From Avichristensenella sp031550455 (lineage in GTDB: Bacteria; Bacillota; Clostridia; Christensenellales; Aristaeellaceae), in NCBI GenBank assembly GCA_031550455.1, contig JAVBOQ010000114.1:1-34311 (forward strand): a stretch of DNA of 34,311 bases. The letters run 5' to 3'. Numbering within the stretch: position 1 is the stretch's first letter; each line of letters begins with the position of its first letter. Made by a program: the position numbers and the translations under genes. The notes under the pieces are model-generated. The model was not told the DNA's origin and made no database searches. It saw nothing but the letters and a program-made list of their open reading frames with translations. Below are positions 22,689 to 30,200 of this stretch, piece after piece.

Positions 22689-23255
22689 TTAATCAATTGT
22701 ATAGCGGGCGCGCGGCCCGCCGATGTATTTTGGCCTAGCATACGCCATCGTCAGCCGCGCCTTGCCAAGCCACGGCGACGCGGGGCGCAGCGGCACGGCG
22801 ACCGGCCTTACGTGCATGCCGATCAGCGTTTCGCCGATGTCGATCGCCGCGTCGGCCGCGACCCATTCCACGGCGACGGGATCAGGCAACAGCCGGTACA
22901 CGGCGGAGGCGCAGGAGCCGCCCGCAGCCGGATGCGGAATGGCCGCGACCGGCGCGTACCCGCGCGCGGCCGCGGCGTGGCGCGGCAACACCAGCGCGCG
23001 GTTTAAGTGCTCGCAGCATTGCGCCGCGAGCGCCACGCCGAGCGCTTCGCAGGCGGACAGCGCGCCGCGGGCCACGGCATAGCCCAGTTCGGGCGATCCG
23101 GCCTTTCCGATGCGGCCGCCGCCGATTTCGCTGGTCGAGCAGCCAAGGGCGATCAGCCCGCCCGGCGGGACGCGCCCGTCGGCGCACAGGAACCGCACCG
23201 CTTCCGCGACTTCCGATTCAATTTCGCGGAGAAACTCCGCGCCAAGCTCATCCAT
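22689..23255 (-). CDS. UPF0340/TIGR01440 family protein (YwlG-like)
   Basis: This is a 188-residue protein of the conserved Bacillota family to which B. subtilis YwlG belongs; its biochemical role is not established. Recognisable stretches are LIALGCSTSEIGGGRIGKAGSPELG (near residues 34-58), LAAQCCEHLNRALV, AAIPHPAAGGSCASAVYRL and the C-terminal GETLIGMHVRPVAVPLRPASPWLGKARLTMAYARPKYIGGPRA. No signal peptide or membrane helix is seen. The ATG lies immediately after the stop codon of the RNA methyltransferase gene, with GGAGG in the upstream gene's end, so translation is coupled. Context gives no further clue. Confidence 0.88.
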   Translation of the reverse strand: MDELGAEFLREIESEVAEAVRFLCADGRVPPGGLIALGCSTSEIGGGRIGKAGSPELGYAVARGALSACEALGVALAAQCCEHLNRALVLPRHAAAARGYAPVAAIPHPAAGGSCASAVYRLLPDPVAVEWVAADAAIDIGETLIGMHVRPVAVPLRPASPWLGKARLTMAYARPKYIGGPRARYTID

Positions 23256-23996
23256 TTAACACCCCTCCGAGAAATTGCGCGCCGTGAACGAGTACGCGGC
23301 GATTGACACCGCGACCGCGAGGTTCAGCGAGTCGATGTCAGCGGCGTGGGGAATCCGCACCGGCGTTCCGACGGCCGCGAATGACGTCGGAAGGCCTCTG
23401 CCCTCGTTGCCGAAGATCAGCGCGTATGGCGTACGCGGCGCGCACGCGGCCACGCAAAGCGGAACCGCGCCGTCCAGCATGAACGGGTACGGCGCGTGCG
23501 CCGGGTATTCCGCCCGGTAACCGTCAAAGGCGTCATACGTTGCCACGCGCATGGCGAACATCGCGCCCATCGACGCGCGGACAACCCTTGGATCGAACAC
23601 GTCCGCCGCCGGTTCAATGATCGCAAGATCGCGCACGCCAAATCCGAGGCATGTGCGAAGGATCGTGCCGAGGTTGCCCATGTCGCCCGGGTTGTGCAGC
23701 ACGATATGCGGGGCGTCCGCGCGCAGCGCGTCGCGGAACTTGTCAAACACAATCGCAGCGTAGCAGTTTTCCTTGCGGCTGACGCGCAACAGCGCCTGAT
23801 CCGCGGTTTCAACGCGGACATCAAGCGCCTCGCACCGCGCGATGAGCTTTTGGACGCCCTCGCTGCCTTCCGCCTTGGAGTGCACCAAAAGCCGCCTCGC
23901 GATGCCTGGGCGCGCGTCAAGCAGCGCGTGTGCGGGAAAAACGCCGGGCGCGTATCCATAGGGCAGCGCGGCGTCGTACGGCGCGAGTTTCGGCAT
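23256..23996 (-). CDS. TrmH/SpoU family RNA 2'-O-methyltransferase
   Basis: This 246-residue SPOUT-fold enzyme is expected to use SAM to methylate a ribose 2'-OH in rRNA or tRNA. The three SpoU motifs are present: motif 1 NPGDMGNLGTILRTCLGFG (about residues 97-115), motif 2 near VVRASMGAMFAMRV, and motif 3 ALIFGNEGRGLP followed by SLNLAVAVSIAAYSF, which forms the knot. The N-terminal part (1-75) matches the substrate-binding region of TsnR/RlmB-like members only loosely, so the target base is unknown. The start at 23996 is chosen for its GGAGG ribosome site and upstream promoter. The frame is open for another 93 codons across the promoter area, which I do not believe is coding. Confidence 0.92.
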   Translation of the reverse strand: MPKLAPYDAALPYGYAPGVFPAHALLDARPGIARRLLVHSKAEGSEGVQKLIARCEALDVRVETADQALLRVSRKENCYAAIVFDKFRDALRADAPHIVLHNPGDMGNLGTILRTCLGFGVRDLAIIEPAADVFDPRVVRASMGAMFAMRVATYDAFDGYRAEYPAHAPYPFMLDGAVPLCVAACAPRTPYALIFGNEGRGLPTSFAAVGTPVRIPHAADIDSLNLAVAVSIAAYSFTARNFSEGC

Positions 23997-24014
23997 CGTT
24001 TCGCCTCCCACGCG

Positions 24015-24043
24015 ATTGTAGCAGATTTGCGGCGCATCGGCAA
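24015..24043 (-). promoter_or_regulatory. Promoter of the trmH-like, ywlG-like and TIM-barrel operon
   Basis: On the minus strand, TTGCCG (24038-24043) and TACAAT (24015-24020) are separated by 17 bases. The predicted leader is very short, about 10-12 bases, and still leaves room for the GGAGG ribosome site before the ATG at 23996. Confidence 0.7.
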
Positions 24044-24091
24044 GCGACCGCCCCAAAACACAAAGTGGAGGGAGGCATGATTTCGCTTTTG

Positions 24092-24300
24092 TTCGCATAG
24101 ACTTTTTTACGGCGAATCCGGCGCGAACGAGGCGTAATAATTTTGGAGGGAAAAGTAAAACATTCGAAACAATGTATTCGCATTCGTTCGCGTTATTGTT
24201 ATTGAAGCAACGGCAAAATGTGCGCAAATCGTCGATATATGACGCTACATGATGGGGTTGACATGGAATTGACAATGCTATGCGAACGTCATTCGCATAG
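24092..24300. promoter_or_regulatory. Repeated TTCGCAT motifs and a 9-bp palindrome in the long intergenic region upstream of mraZ
   Basis: The 469 bases between the trmH-like gene (23996) and mraZ (24466) are AT-rich and hold no gene I can support. TTCGCATAG occurs at 24092-24100 and again at 24292-24300, and TTCGCAT at 24177-24183. The last copy forms a perfect palindrome with CTATGCGAA (24278-24286), with a CGTCA centre. Two TTGACA boxes lie just ahead (24258-24263, 24269-24274) but lack well-placed -10 boxes. The pattern looks like a set of operators for an unknown regulator. Confidence 0.5.
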
Positions 24301-24378
24301 AAGTCTTTGTCATAACTTTATGAAATGTTTTCCTAGAATCTACATAGAAATATGAAAGATCAAAAACGAAAATAGGGC

Positions 24379-24408
24379 TTGCAAAGGATGGTTGGGTGGT
24401 GCTAAAAT
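24379..24408 (+). promoter_or_regulatory. Promoter of the mraZ-led division and cell wall cluster
   Basis: TTGCAA (24379-24384) and TAAAAT (24403-24408) are separated by 18 bases. The start of transcription would fall near 24415, just before the three 10-bp repeats at 24424-24453, so a bound repressor there would block promoter clearance. Confidence 0.65.
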
Positions 24409-24423
24409 AGGTCAAGGTGCAAA

Positions 24424-24453
24424 AAAGGGCCACAAAGTGCCACAAAGGGGAGA
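24424..24453 (+). promoter_or_regulatory. Probable MraZ operator: three 10-bp direct repeats
   Basis: Three consecutive 10-mers, AAAGGGCCAC (24424-24433), AAAGTGCCAC (24434-24443) and AAAGGGGAGA (24444-24453), lie between the promoter and the mraZ start. MraZ proteins in other bacteria bind short G-rich direct repeats spaced 10 bp apart just upstream of their own gene. The exact 10-bp period and position fit autoregulation. The core here is less TGGG-like than in E. coli, so the match rests on spacing. Confidence 0.65.
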
Positions 24454-24465
24454 GGGGGCGGCGGA

Positions 24466-24909
24466 GTGTCCAGTGTCTTCGCTGGAACCTATTCCCACAA
24501 TCTGGACGGAAAAAACCGCGCGATCGTGCCCGCCGCTTTCCGGGACAAGCTCGGCTCCGGCTTTACGATCGCTCTGAACAGCACCAGTACGGCCCTTACA
24601 CTGTACCCAAAAGTAAAGTGGGATGTGGTCATTGAGCAGTTGGCCCGCATCCGTCAGACGGACGATGATGGCATGGACTATCTGCGCTACATCATGGCTC
24701 ACGCGGAAATCGACGTGGAAATGGACCCGCAGGGCCGCATCCTGCTGCCCCAGCCGCTCCGCGAGGCGGCCGGCCTGACGCGCGACCTGGTTTTTGTCGG
24801 CATGTTTGATCACGCGGAGATCTGGGACGCGGAAACCTATGCCGCCAAGCTGCTCGATACGAAGACCAACCTGTCGCAAAAGCGCAAACACGTCGACGAC
24901 ATTCACTAG
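24466..24909 (+). CDS. mraZ: Transcriptional regulator MraZ
   Basis: MraZ is a ring-forming DNA-binding protein that controls the division and cell wall cluster it heads. The 147-residue product has two AbrB-like swapped-hairpin repeats: GTYSHNLDGKNRAIVPAAFRDKL (about 7-29) and EIDVEMDPQGRILLPQPLREAAGL (about 82-105), each with the DxxGR or DxKNR core. The start is a GTG with a G-rich ribosome site; the family N terminus (FxGxYxHxLDxKxR) sets the frame. The next gene is ftsL after 51 bases, so rsmH, which nearly always follows mraZ, is missing. Likely regulation is by its own product at 24424-24453. Confidence 0.96.
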   Translation: MSSVFAGTYSHNLDGKNRAIVPAAFRDKLGSGFTIALNSTSTALTLYPKVKWDVVIEQLARIRQTDDDGMDYLRYIMAHAEIDVEMDPQGRILLPQPLREAAGLTRDLVFVGMFDHAEIWDAETYAAKLLDTKTNLSQKRKHVDDIH

Positions 24910-24960
24910 CCCCGCGGCCGGAGCGGCGACCAGTTCGAACCATGAGGGGAGGAACGTGCG

Positions 24961-25458
24961 ATGGCGTCAAGACGCATAAATCCTTACGCTAAAGCATATT
25001 CCTTTGGGACGGACGGCAGCGCCGCTTTGGCCGGTTCACTCTCTAGCATCCGGCCTCTTTCGATCGCCCCGCCGAGGCAAAAGCAGGCTTTCGCGATCCG
25101 TGCGCCGCTTTGGAGCGTCATTGTCGCGGTCGCGGCGGCGGCCTGCCTTTTTTCTTTTTTGCTGCTTGGCGTCCGAAGCCAGGCGACCGAGGCCGCCAAA
25201 CGCGGCAACGCGCTGCGCGGGACGCTCGCGCACGCGGAGGAGATCAACGGGGCGCTTGAAGTCAAGATTGCTGGCGCGAACGATCCGTCGCGCATCCACG
25301 CGATCGCGCAGAACCGGCTTGGGATGACGCAGCCGGCGCCGGAGCAAATCGTCCGGCTGCCCAGGGAACCGTCGGCGCATCCGGGGACGGGCACAAATGC
25401 CGCGCAGCAGGAAGGGGGCGGATGGTTCCGCTCGCTGCTGGCGTTTTTCGGCCTATAG
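24961..25458 (+). CDS. ftsL: Cell division protein FtsL-like
   Basis: This is a 165-residue bitopic membrane protein. It has a cytoplasmic N-terminal part of about 47 residues, one transmembrane helix (about 48-70, LWSVIVAVAAAACLFSFLLLG) and a short coiled coil (about 72-108). The motif RIHAIAQNRLGMTQPAPEQIVRLP (from about 111) is the usual end of FtsL/DivIC-type proteins (A...LGM..P). FtsL scaffolds FtsB/DivIC and FtsQ/DivIB and activates FtsW-FtsI at the septum. Sequence identity in this family is low; the call rests on topology and position between mraZ and ftsI. It has an unusual C-terminal tail of about 30 residues that ends in an amphipathic WFRSLLAFFGL. AGGGGAGGAA provides the ribosome site. 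Confidence 0.85.
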   Translation: MASRRINPYAKAYSFGTDGSAALAGSLSSIRPLSIAPPRQKQAFAIRAPLWSVIVAVAAAACLFSFLLLGVRSQATEAAKRGNALRGTLAHAEEINGALEVKIAGANDPSRIHAIAQNRLGMTQPAPEQIVRLPREPSAHPGTGTNAAQQEGGGWFRSLLAFFGL

Positions 25459-25506
25459 GCCGGAAGGGCCTGTCTCTACAGCAACGCAGATCCCACCGGG
25501 GAGGCG

Positions 25507-27621
25507 ATGCGCTTGACCATGCCGGGGATGATCGTACGAAAGCGACTGATCTGGCTGGCGGTGATCATCACCTTTCTTTTTTTCGCGGTTCTTATCCGCG
25601 TGGGAAGGCTGACCACCGTCGATGCCGCCGAGCTGACGCGCCGGGGCGAGCGGCAATGGACGCGCGCGGGCGTCGTCACGGCCGACCGCGGCGCGATCTA
25701 TGACCGGAACGGCCAGGTGCTCGCGCGGAACGCGACCGCGTACATCGTGACCGCCGCGCCGAGGCTGGTGCGCGATCCGGAGGCGCTTTGCGATCTGCTG
25801 TGCCCGCTGCTCGGCATATCGCGCGAAGAGACGCTGAAAAAGCTCTCGGACAAGTCTGTCGGGTCGGTCACGCTCAAGCGCCGGGTGACGCGCGACCTTG
25901 TCGACGCGATCCGCGACCTCGCCTCGGAAAAGAAAGGCGCGCTCGCCGGCGTCACGTTCGACCAGGACAGCGTCCGGTTCTATCCGTTCGGCACGGCGTT
26001 ATCCCAGGTCATCGGGCTGACGACGATCGACGGGGAGGGGCAATCGGGGCTGGAACGGCAGTATGACAAGCTGCTCGCCGGAACGCCCGGCAGCATCGTC
26101 ACCGAGGTGGACGCGAAGGCGCGGACGCTGCCGGGCGGCGAATCCGTCTATATACCGGCGACGGAGGGCGAGGACATCAGGCTGACGATCGACAGCACGA
26201 TCCAGTCGTTTGTCGAGAAAGCGCTGCGCGAGTGCCTCGCGGTCAACGGCGCACGGCGCGTGATGGCGATCGTGATGGATCCGAACACCTGCGCGGTGCT
26301 CGCGATGGCGATGCACCCGTCGTTTGACCCGAACGAGCCGCCGCGGTCGGACATGGCCGCGCTGATGGACGGCATGCGGATTCAACTGATCTCGGACGTG
26401 TACGAACCCGGATCGACGTTCAAGATCCTGACCTCGTCGGCGGCGATCGACTGTGGCGTGACAAACCCGAAGGATCCGTTCTACTGTTCGGGATCGATTG
26501 TCGTGGATGGGGACAAGATACGCTGCTGGAAGAATTCGCACGGCGCGGAGACGATGGCGCAGGCGCTTTGCAACTCGTGCAACCCGGTCTTCACGGAGCT
26601 TGCGCTCAGGCTCGGCACCGAGCGGCTGTATCAGTACCTGTACGCGTTCGGGCTGGGCAAGCAGACCGGGATTGACCTGCCGGGCGAGAGCAACGGGCTG
26701 CTGATCAACAAAAAGTATGTCAAGAACGTTGATCTGGCGCGGATCGGGTTCGGGCAGAGCGTCACGGTGACGCCGCTGCAGATGATCACGGCGGCCTGCG
26801 CGGTGGTCAACGGCGGGCGGCTGATGCGGCCGTACATCGTGTCCGAGGTGGTCGGGCAAGACGGCGAGGTGCTCGAGCGCACGTCGCCGAAGGTGATCTC
26901 CACGCCGATCACCGAGGAGACCAGCCGGACGATGCGCGAGCTGCTCGAGGCGGTCGTCCGGGACGGCGGCGGGCGCAACGCCGCGGTCGAAGGGTACCGC
27001 GTCAGCGGCAAGACCGGCACCGCGCAGGTCTACAAGGACGGCAAAATCGTCCATGACGTGCACATCGGTTCGTTCGTCGGGTTCGCGCCCGCAGACAATC
27101 CAAAGGTCGCGGTGCTGGTGATCGTCGACGAGGCAAAGCTGATGCCCGACTACGGCAACACGACCGCCGCGCCGTTCGCGCGGCAGATCCTGGCCGACAC
27201 GCTGGCCTATCTTCAGATTCCGCCGGACGGAACGACGGAGACGAAGATGACAACGGTGCCGAATGTGACCGGAATACCGGTCGCCGAGGCGAGGCAGGCG
27301 GTCAAGGCCGCGGGCCTTATGTCGGAAACGGACGGCGACGATCCGATCGTCCTGTCGCAAATGCCCGCGCCGGGCGCCGTCATGGCCGAGAAATCGCTCG
27401 TGATGCTGTACGTTTCGGGCGAAGCGCCGCCGGACGCGCAGGCGTTCGTGCTGGTGCCGGATGTGTCCGGCCTTTCGATCATCGATGCGAGCCGGCAGCT
27501 CCGCGCGCGGAACCTGACGCTTGAGATTGACGGCAGCGGCCTCGCGGTCTCACAGCGGCCCGCTGCGGACACGTTCGTCGCGCCGGGCAGCACGGTTACG
27601 GTCGTCTTTCGGGCGAGGTAA
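25507..27621 (+). CDS. ftsI: Septal peptidoglycan transpeptidase (class B PBP, FtsI/SpoVD-like) with two PASTA domains
   Basis: This is a 704-residue class B penicillin-binding protein that crosslinks septal peptidoglycan with FtsW. A membrane anchor (about 13-32) is followed by the pedestal domain (GAIYDRNGQVLA at 62-73). The transpeptidase domain has STFK (S303 nucleophile, K306), SCN (357-359) and KTGT (502-505). Two C-terminal PASTA domains follow (about 582-637, starting TVPNVTG, and 649-702, starting VPDVSG). Without a second class B gene here, FtsI cannot be told from the sporulation form SpoVD. The ATG at 25507 lies only 2 bases after GGGGAGG; TTG at 25513, 8 bases away, may be the true start. 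It sits 48 bases after ftsL. Confidence 0.95.
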   Translation: MRLTMPGMIVRKRLIWLAVIITFLFFAVLIRVGRLTTVDAAELTRRGERQWTRAGVVTADRGAIYDRNGQVLARNATAYIVTAAPRLVRDPEALCDLLCPLLGISREETLKKLSDKSVGSVTLKRRVTRDLVDAIRDLASEKKGALAGVTFDQDSVRFYPFGTALSQVIGLTTIDGEGQSGLERQYDKLLAGTPGSIVTEVDAKARTLPGGESVYIPATEGEDIRLTIDSTIQSFVEKALRECLAVNGARRVMAIVMDPNTCAVLAMAMHPSFDPNEPPRSDMAALMDGMRIQLISDVYEPGSTFKILTSSAAIDCGVTNPKDPFYCSGSIVVDGDKIRCWKNSHGAETMAQALCNSCNPVFTELALRLGTERLYQYLYAFGLGKQTGIDLPGESNGLLINKKYVKNVDLARIGFGQSVTVTPLQMITAACAVVNGGRLMRPYIVSEVVGQDGEVLERTSPKVISTPITEETSRTMRELLEAVVRDGGGRNAAVEGYRVSGKTGTAQVYKDGKIVHDVHIGSFVGFAPADNPKVAVLVIVDEAKLMPDYGNTTAAPFARQILADTLAYLQIPPDGTTETKMTTVPNVTGIPVAEARQAVKAAGLMSETDGDDPIVLSQMPAPGAVMAEKSLVMLYVSGEAPPDAQAFVLVPDVSGLSIIDASRQLRARNLTLEIDGSGLAVSQRPAADTFVAPGSTVTVVFRAR

Positions 27622-27657
27622 TCAAAAAGGCGCTACACTCATGTCGGAGGTTTCACC

Positions 27658-29136
27658 ATGACGCTTCGGGAATTGGCGGCGGAAACGCCTGGTTTGATCG
27701 GGATTGCCGGGAACACGGACGTACAGATTGCGCGGCTTTGCGCCGACACGCGCCGGACGGGCGAGCTGCCGGGCAGCCTGTTTTTCTGCATTTCGGGCGC
27801 GTTGTTTGACGGGTATCGCTTCGCGAAGGCCGCTGTGGAACAGGGCGCGGCCGCGCTGGCCGTTGAGCGGCTGATTCCGGACCTTGACATTCCGCAGATA
27901 CAGGTCGAAAACATCCGGTCGGCGATGGCGCACATCGCGGGCGCGTTCTATGGCCATCCGGCGCGAAAGCTCCGGATGTTTGCGGTCACCGGCACAAAGG
28001 GCAAGACGACGACCTCGTATCTTGTCAAGGCGGTTCTGGAGCGGATGGGCGTGTTGTGCGGGCTGATCGGCACGATCGGCAACATGATCGGGCAGCGCGT
28101 GCTGAAATCCGCGCTGACGACGCCCGACCCGATCGACCTGCACGCGGTGCTCGCGGAGATGGTCGCGGAAGGCGTGCAGGCGGTCGTCATGGAGGCGTCC
28201 GCGCACGCGCTGGCGATGCACCGGCTGGACGGCATTCAGTTCGAAGGCGCGGCGTACACGAACCTGTCGCAGGATCATCTGGATTACTTCCGCACGATGG
28301 CCGCGTACGCGGCGGCCAAGAAAAAGCTGTTCACGCCCGAGCGGTCGCGGAACTGCGCGTTTAACCTCGACGAGGAGACGACGCAACTGATGCTGGACGG
28401 GCTGACGCTGCCGTACGTGACGTTCGGTATCCGCGCGAACGCGGACATTTACGCGCGGGACATTGAAATTTTCGAAACCGGCGTATCGTTCGTCATGCGG
28501 CTAAAAGGCATGCTCGAAACGCCGGTCAACCTGCACCTGACCGGCATGTTCAACGTTTACAACGCGCTGACCGCCGCGGCGCTCGGCATGATCGCGGGCG
28601 CGACGATGGAGCAGATCCGCGAAGGGCTGGAATCGATCCGGTCGGTGCCGGGCCGAGCGGAAGTGCTCGACACGGCGACGCCGTACAAGGTCATACTCGA
28701 CTATTCCCACGTGCCCGCCGCGCTTGAAAACATCCTGACCGTCGTGCGCGGGTTTACGCGCGGCCGCGTCATCGCGCTGTTCGGCTGCGGCGGCGACCGC
28801 GACCGTGAAAAGCGCCCGATGATGGGCGAAATCGGCGGGCGGCTGGCCGATTTTTCGATCCTGACCAGCGACAACGCCCGAAATGAGAACCCGTACGACA
28901 TCCTCGAGATGGTAGAGGAGGGCATCCGGCCGACCGGCGGCGCGTACTGCGTCATCGAGGACCGGCGCGAGGCGATCCGCCGCGCGCTTTCGATGGCCCG
29001 GGAAGGCGACGTCATCGTGCTGGCCGGAAAGGGACACGAAACCTATCAGGAGGTGCGCGGCGTCAAACAGCCGTTCGACGAGAAGCTGATCGTCGCGGAA
29101 CTCCTGGCCGAAACGGAGCAGAATACGGAGGCATAA
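27658..29136 (+). CDS. murE: UDP-MurNAc-tripeptide synthetase (meso-DAP adding enzyme)
   Basis: MurE adds the third amino acid to UDP-MurNAc-L-Ala-D-Glu in the cytoplasm. The 492-residue product has ATP loop TGTKGKTTTS (111-120), TTPDP (154-158), the lysine-rich AYAAAKKKLF (with the likely carbamylated Lys) and the C-terminal domain. Its amino-acid-selecting motif reads DNARNENP (405-412) where DAP enzymes usually have DNPRxEDP. The key Arg is kept, so meso-DAP is the likely substrate, consistent with dapF and dapL in this window. The usual YAHTPDALE is YSHVPAALE here. These are small departures and the protein is complete. GGAGG precedes the ATG. murF, normally next, is absent; mraY follows after 3 bases. 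Confidence 0.94.
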   Translation: MTLRELAAETPGLIGIAGNTDVQIARLCADTRRTGELPGSLFFCISGALFDGYRFAKAAVEQGAAALAVERLIPDLDIPQIQVENIRSAMAHIAGAFYGHPARKLRMFAVTGTKGKTTTSYLVKAVLERMGVLCGLIGTIGNMIGQRVLKSALTTPDPIDLHAVLAEMVAEGVQAVVMEASAHALAMHRLDGIQFEGAAYTNLSQDHLDYFRTMAAYAAAKKKLFTPERSRNCAFNLDEETTQLMLDGLTLPYVTFGIRANADIYARDIEIFETGVSFVMRLKGMLETPVNLHLTGMFNVYNALTAAALGMIAGATMEQIREGLESIRSVPGRAEVLDTATPYKVILDYSHVPAALENILTVVRGFTRGRVIALFGCGGDRDREKRPMMGEIGGRLADFSILTSDNARNENPYDILEMVEEGIRPTGGAYCVIEDRREAIRRALSMAREGDVIVLAGKGHETYQEVRGVKQPFDEKLIVAELLAETEQNTEA

Positions 29137-29139
29137 CGC

Positions 29140-30153
29140 ATGCAAAGGATGGTATGGGCGGTGCTGGCCGCGTTCGCGGCGGCGCTCGCGCTCGGCCCGT
29201 GGATGATCAGTCAGTTGCGCAAGCTTAAGTTCGGCCAGAACGTGTACGAGCTCGCGCCGGAAACGCACAAGAAAAAGCAGGGCACGCCAACGATGGGCGG
29301 GCTGCTCTTCGCGCTGGTCGCGCTGGTCGTCGGGTTCGCGTTCCGTATCGGCGGGTTCGCCATCGGCACCGACATGGCGGTCGCGCTGGCCGTGTTCTCG
29401 CTTTTCAATCTGGTCATCGGGTTTCTGGACGATTTCAAAAAAATACGCTCAAAGAAGAACACCGGCGGCCTGTCGGAAGGGCAAAAGCTGATCGGGCAAT
29501 TCATCTTTGCCACGGCGTTCTCCGCGTACTGCTTCTACCATCCGGAGATCGGCTCCGCGATTCATGTGCCGTTTTTCAACGTGACATGGGATCTCGGCTG
29601 GTTCTACATCCCGGTGATGGTCTTCATCATTATCTGCACGACGAACGGCGCGAACCTGCTCGACGGGCTCGACGGGCTGCTGGGCAGCGTTTCGAGCGTC
29701 GTCATGGCGTTCTTCGCGATCCTCGCGCTGCTGACCGCGACTGCGCTGTCCGGCGGCGCGGCGCAGGACAACCTGCTCAATGTCGGGCTGCTCTGCACGG
29801 CCGCGTGCGGCGCGCTGCTTGGGTATCTGCGGTTTAACCTGCACCCGGCGCAGGTGATCATGGGCGACACCGGTTCGATGTTCCTGGGCGGCATGACGGT
29901 CGGCGCGGCGATGCTGCTCAAACAGCCGTTGATCCTGCCGCTGGTCGCCGGTGCGTACGCCGCGTCGCTGCTGTCGGTGTTCCTGCAGCGGATGTATTTC
30001 AAGGCGACGCACGGCAAGCGCATCTTCAAAATGTCGCCGCTGCACCATCATTTTGAGCTGTCCGGCGTGCCGGAAACCCGGATCGTCTCGATGTACGCGA
30101 TCGTGACCGTCGTGCTGTGCCTGATCGCGTTCCTGGGCGTCGGACAGGGTTAG
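29140..30153 (+). CDS. mraY: Phospho-N-acetylmuramoyl-pentapeptide transferase
   Basis: MraY transfers phospho-MurNAc-pentapeptide from UDP to undecaprenyl phosphate, forming lipid I on the inner face of the membrane. The 337-residue protein has about ten hydrophobic helices and all main motifs: KKKQGTPTMGG near residues 44-54, the Asp pair in FLDDFKKIRSKKNTGGL, TTNGANLLDGLDGLLG with the catalytic NxxDGLDGL, and LHHHFELSGVPETRIV near the C terminus. The ribosome site GGAGG lies within the end of murE, so translation is coupled. murD follows 47 bases later. Confidence 0.98.
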   Translation: MQRMVWAVLAAFAAALALGPWMISQLRKLKFGQNVYELAPETHKKKQGTPTMGGLLFALVALVVGFAFRIGGFAIGTDMAVALAVFSLFNLVIGFLDDFKKIRSKKNTGGLSEGQKLIGQFIFATAFSAYCFYHPEIGSAIHVPFFNVTWDLGWFYIPVMVFIIICTTNGANLLDGLDGLLGSVSSVVMAFFAILALLTATALSGGAAQDNLLNVGLLCTAACGALLGYLRFNLHPAQVIMGDTGSMFLGGMTVGAAMLLKQPLILPLVAGAYAASLLSVFLQRMYFKATHGKRIFKMSPLHHHFELSGVPETRIVSMYAIVTVVLCLIAFLGVGQG

Positions 30154-30200
30154 GGATTTGCGTGGGATACCGGAAGGTGTCGCGATGAGAGGGCAATGCG

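Noticed and set aside
23997..24275. 93-codon N-terminal extension of the trmH-like gene.
   Set aside because: It runs across a good promoter (24015-24043), its residues look random, and the start at 23996 has a GGAGG site.
24278..24300. Palindrome read as a LexA (SOS) box.
   Set aside because: LexA boxes of Bacillota need CGAAC, four bases, GTTCG (a six-base gap between CGAA and TTCG). Here the gap is five and the flanks extend differently.
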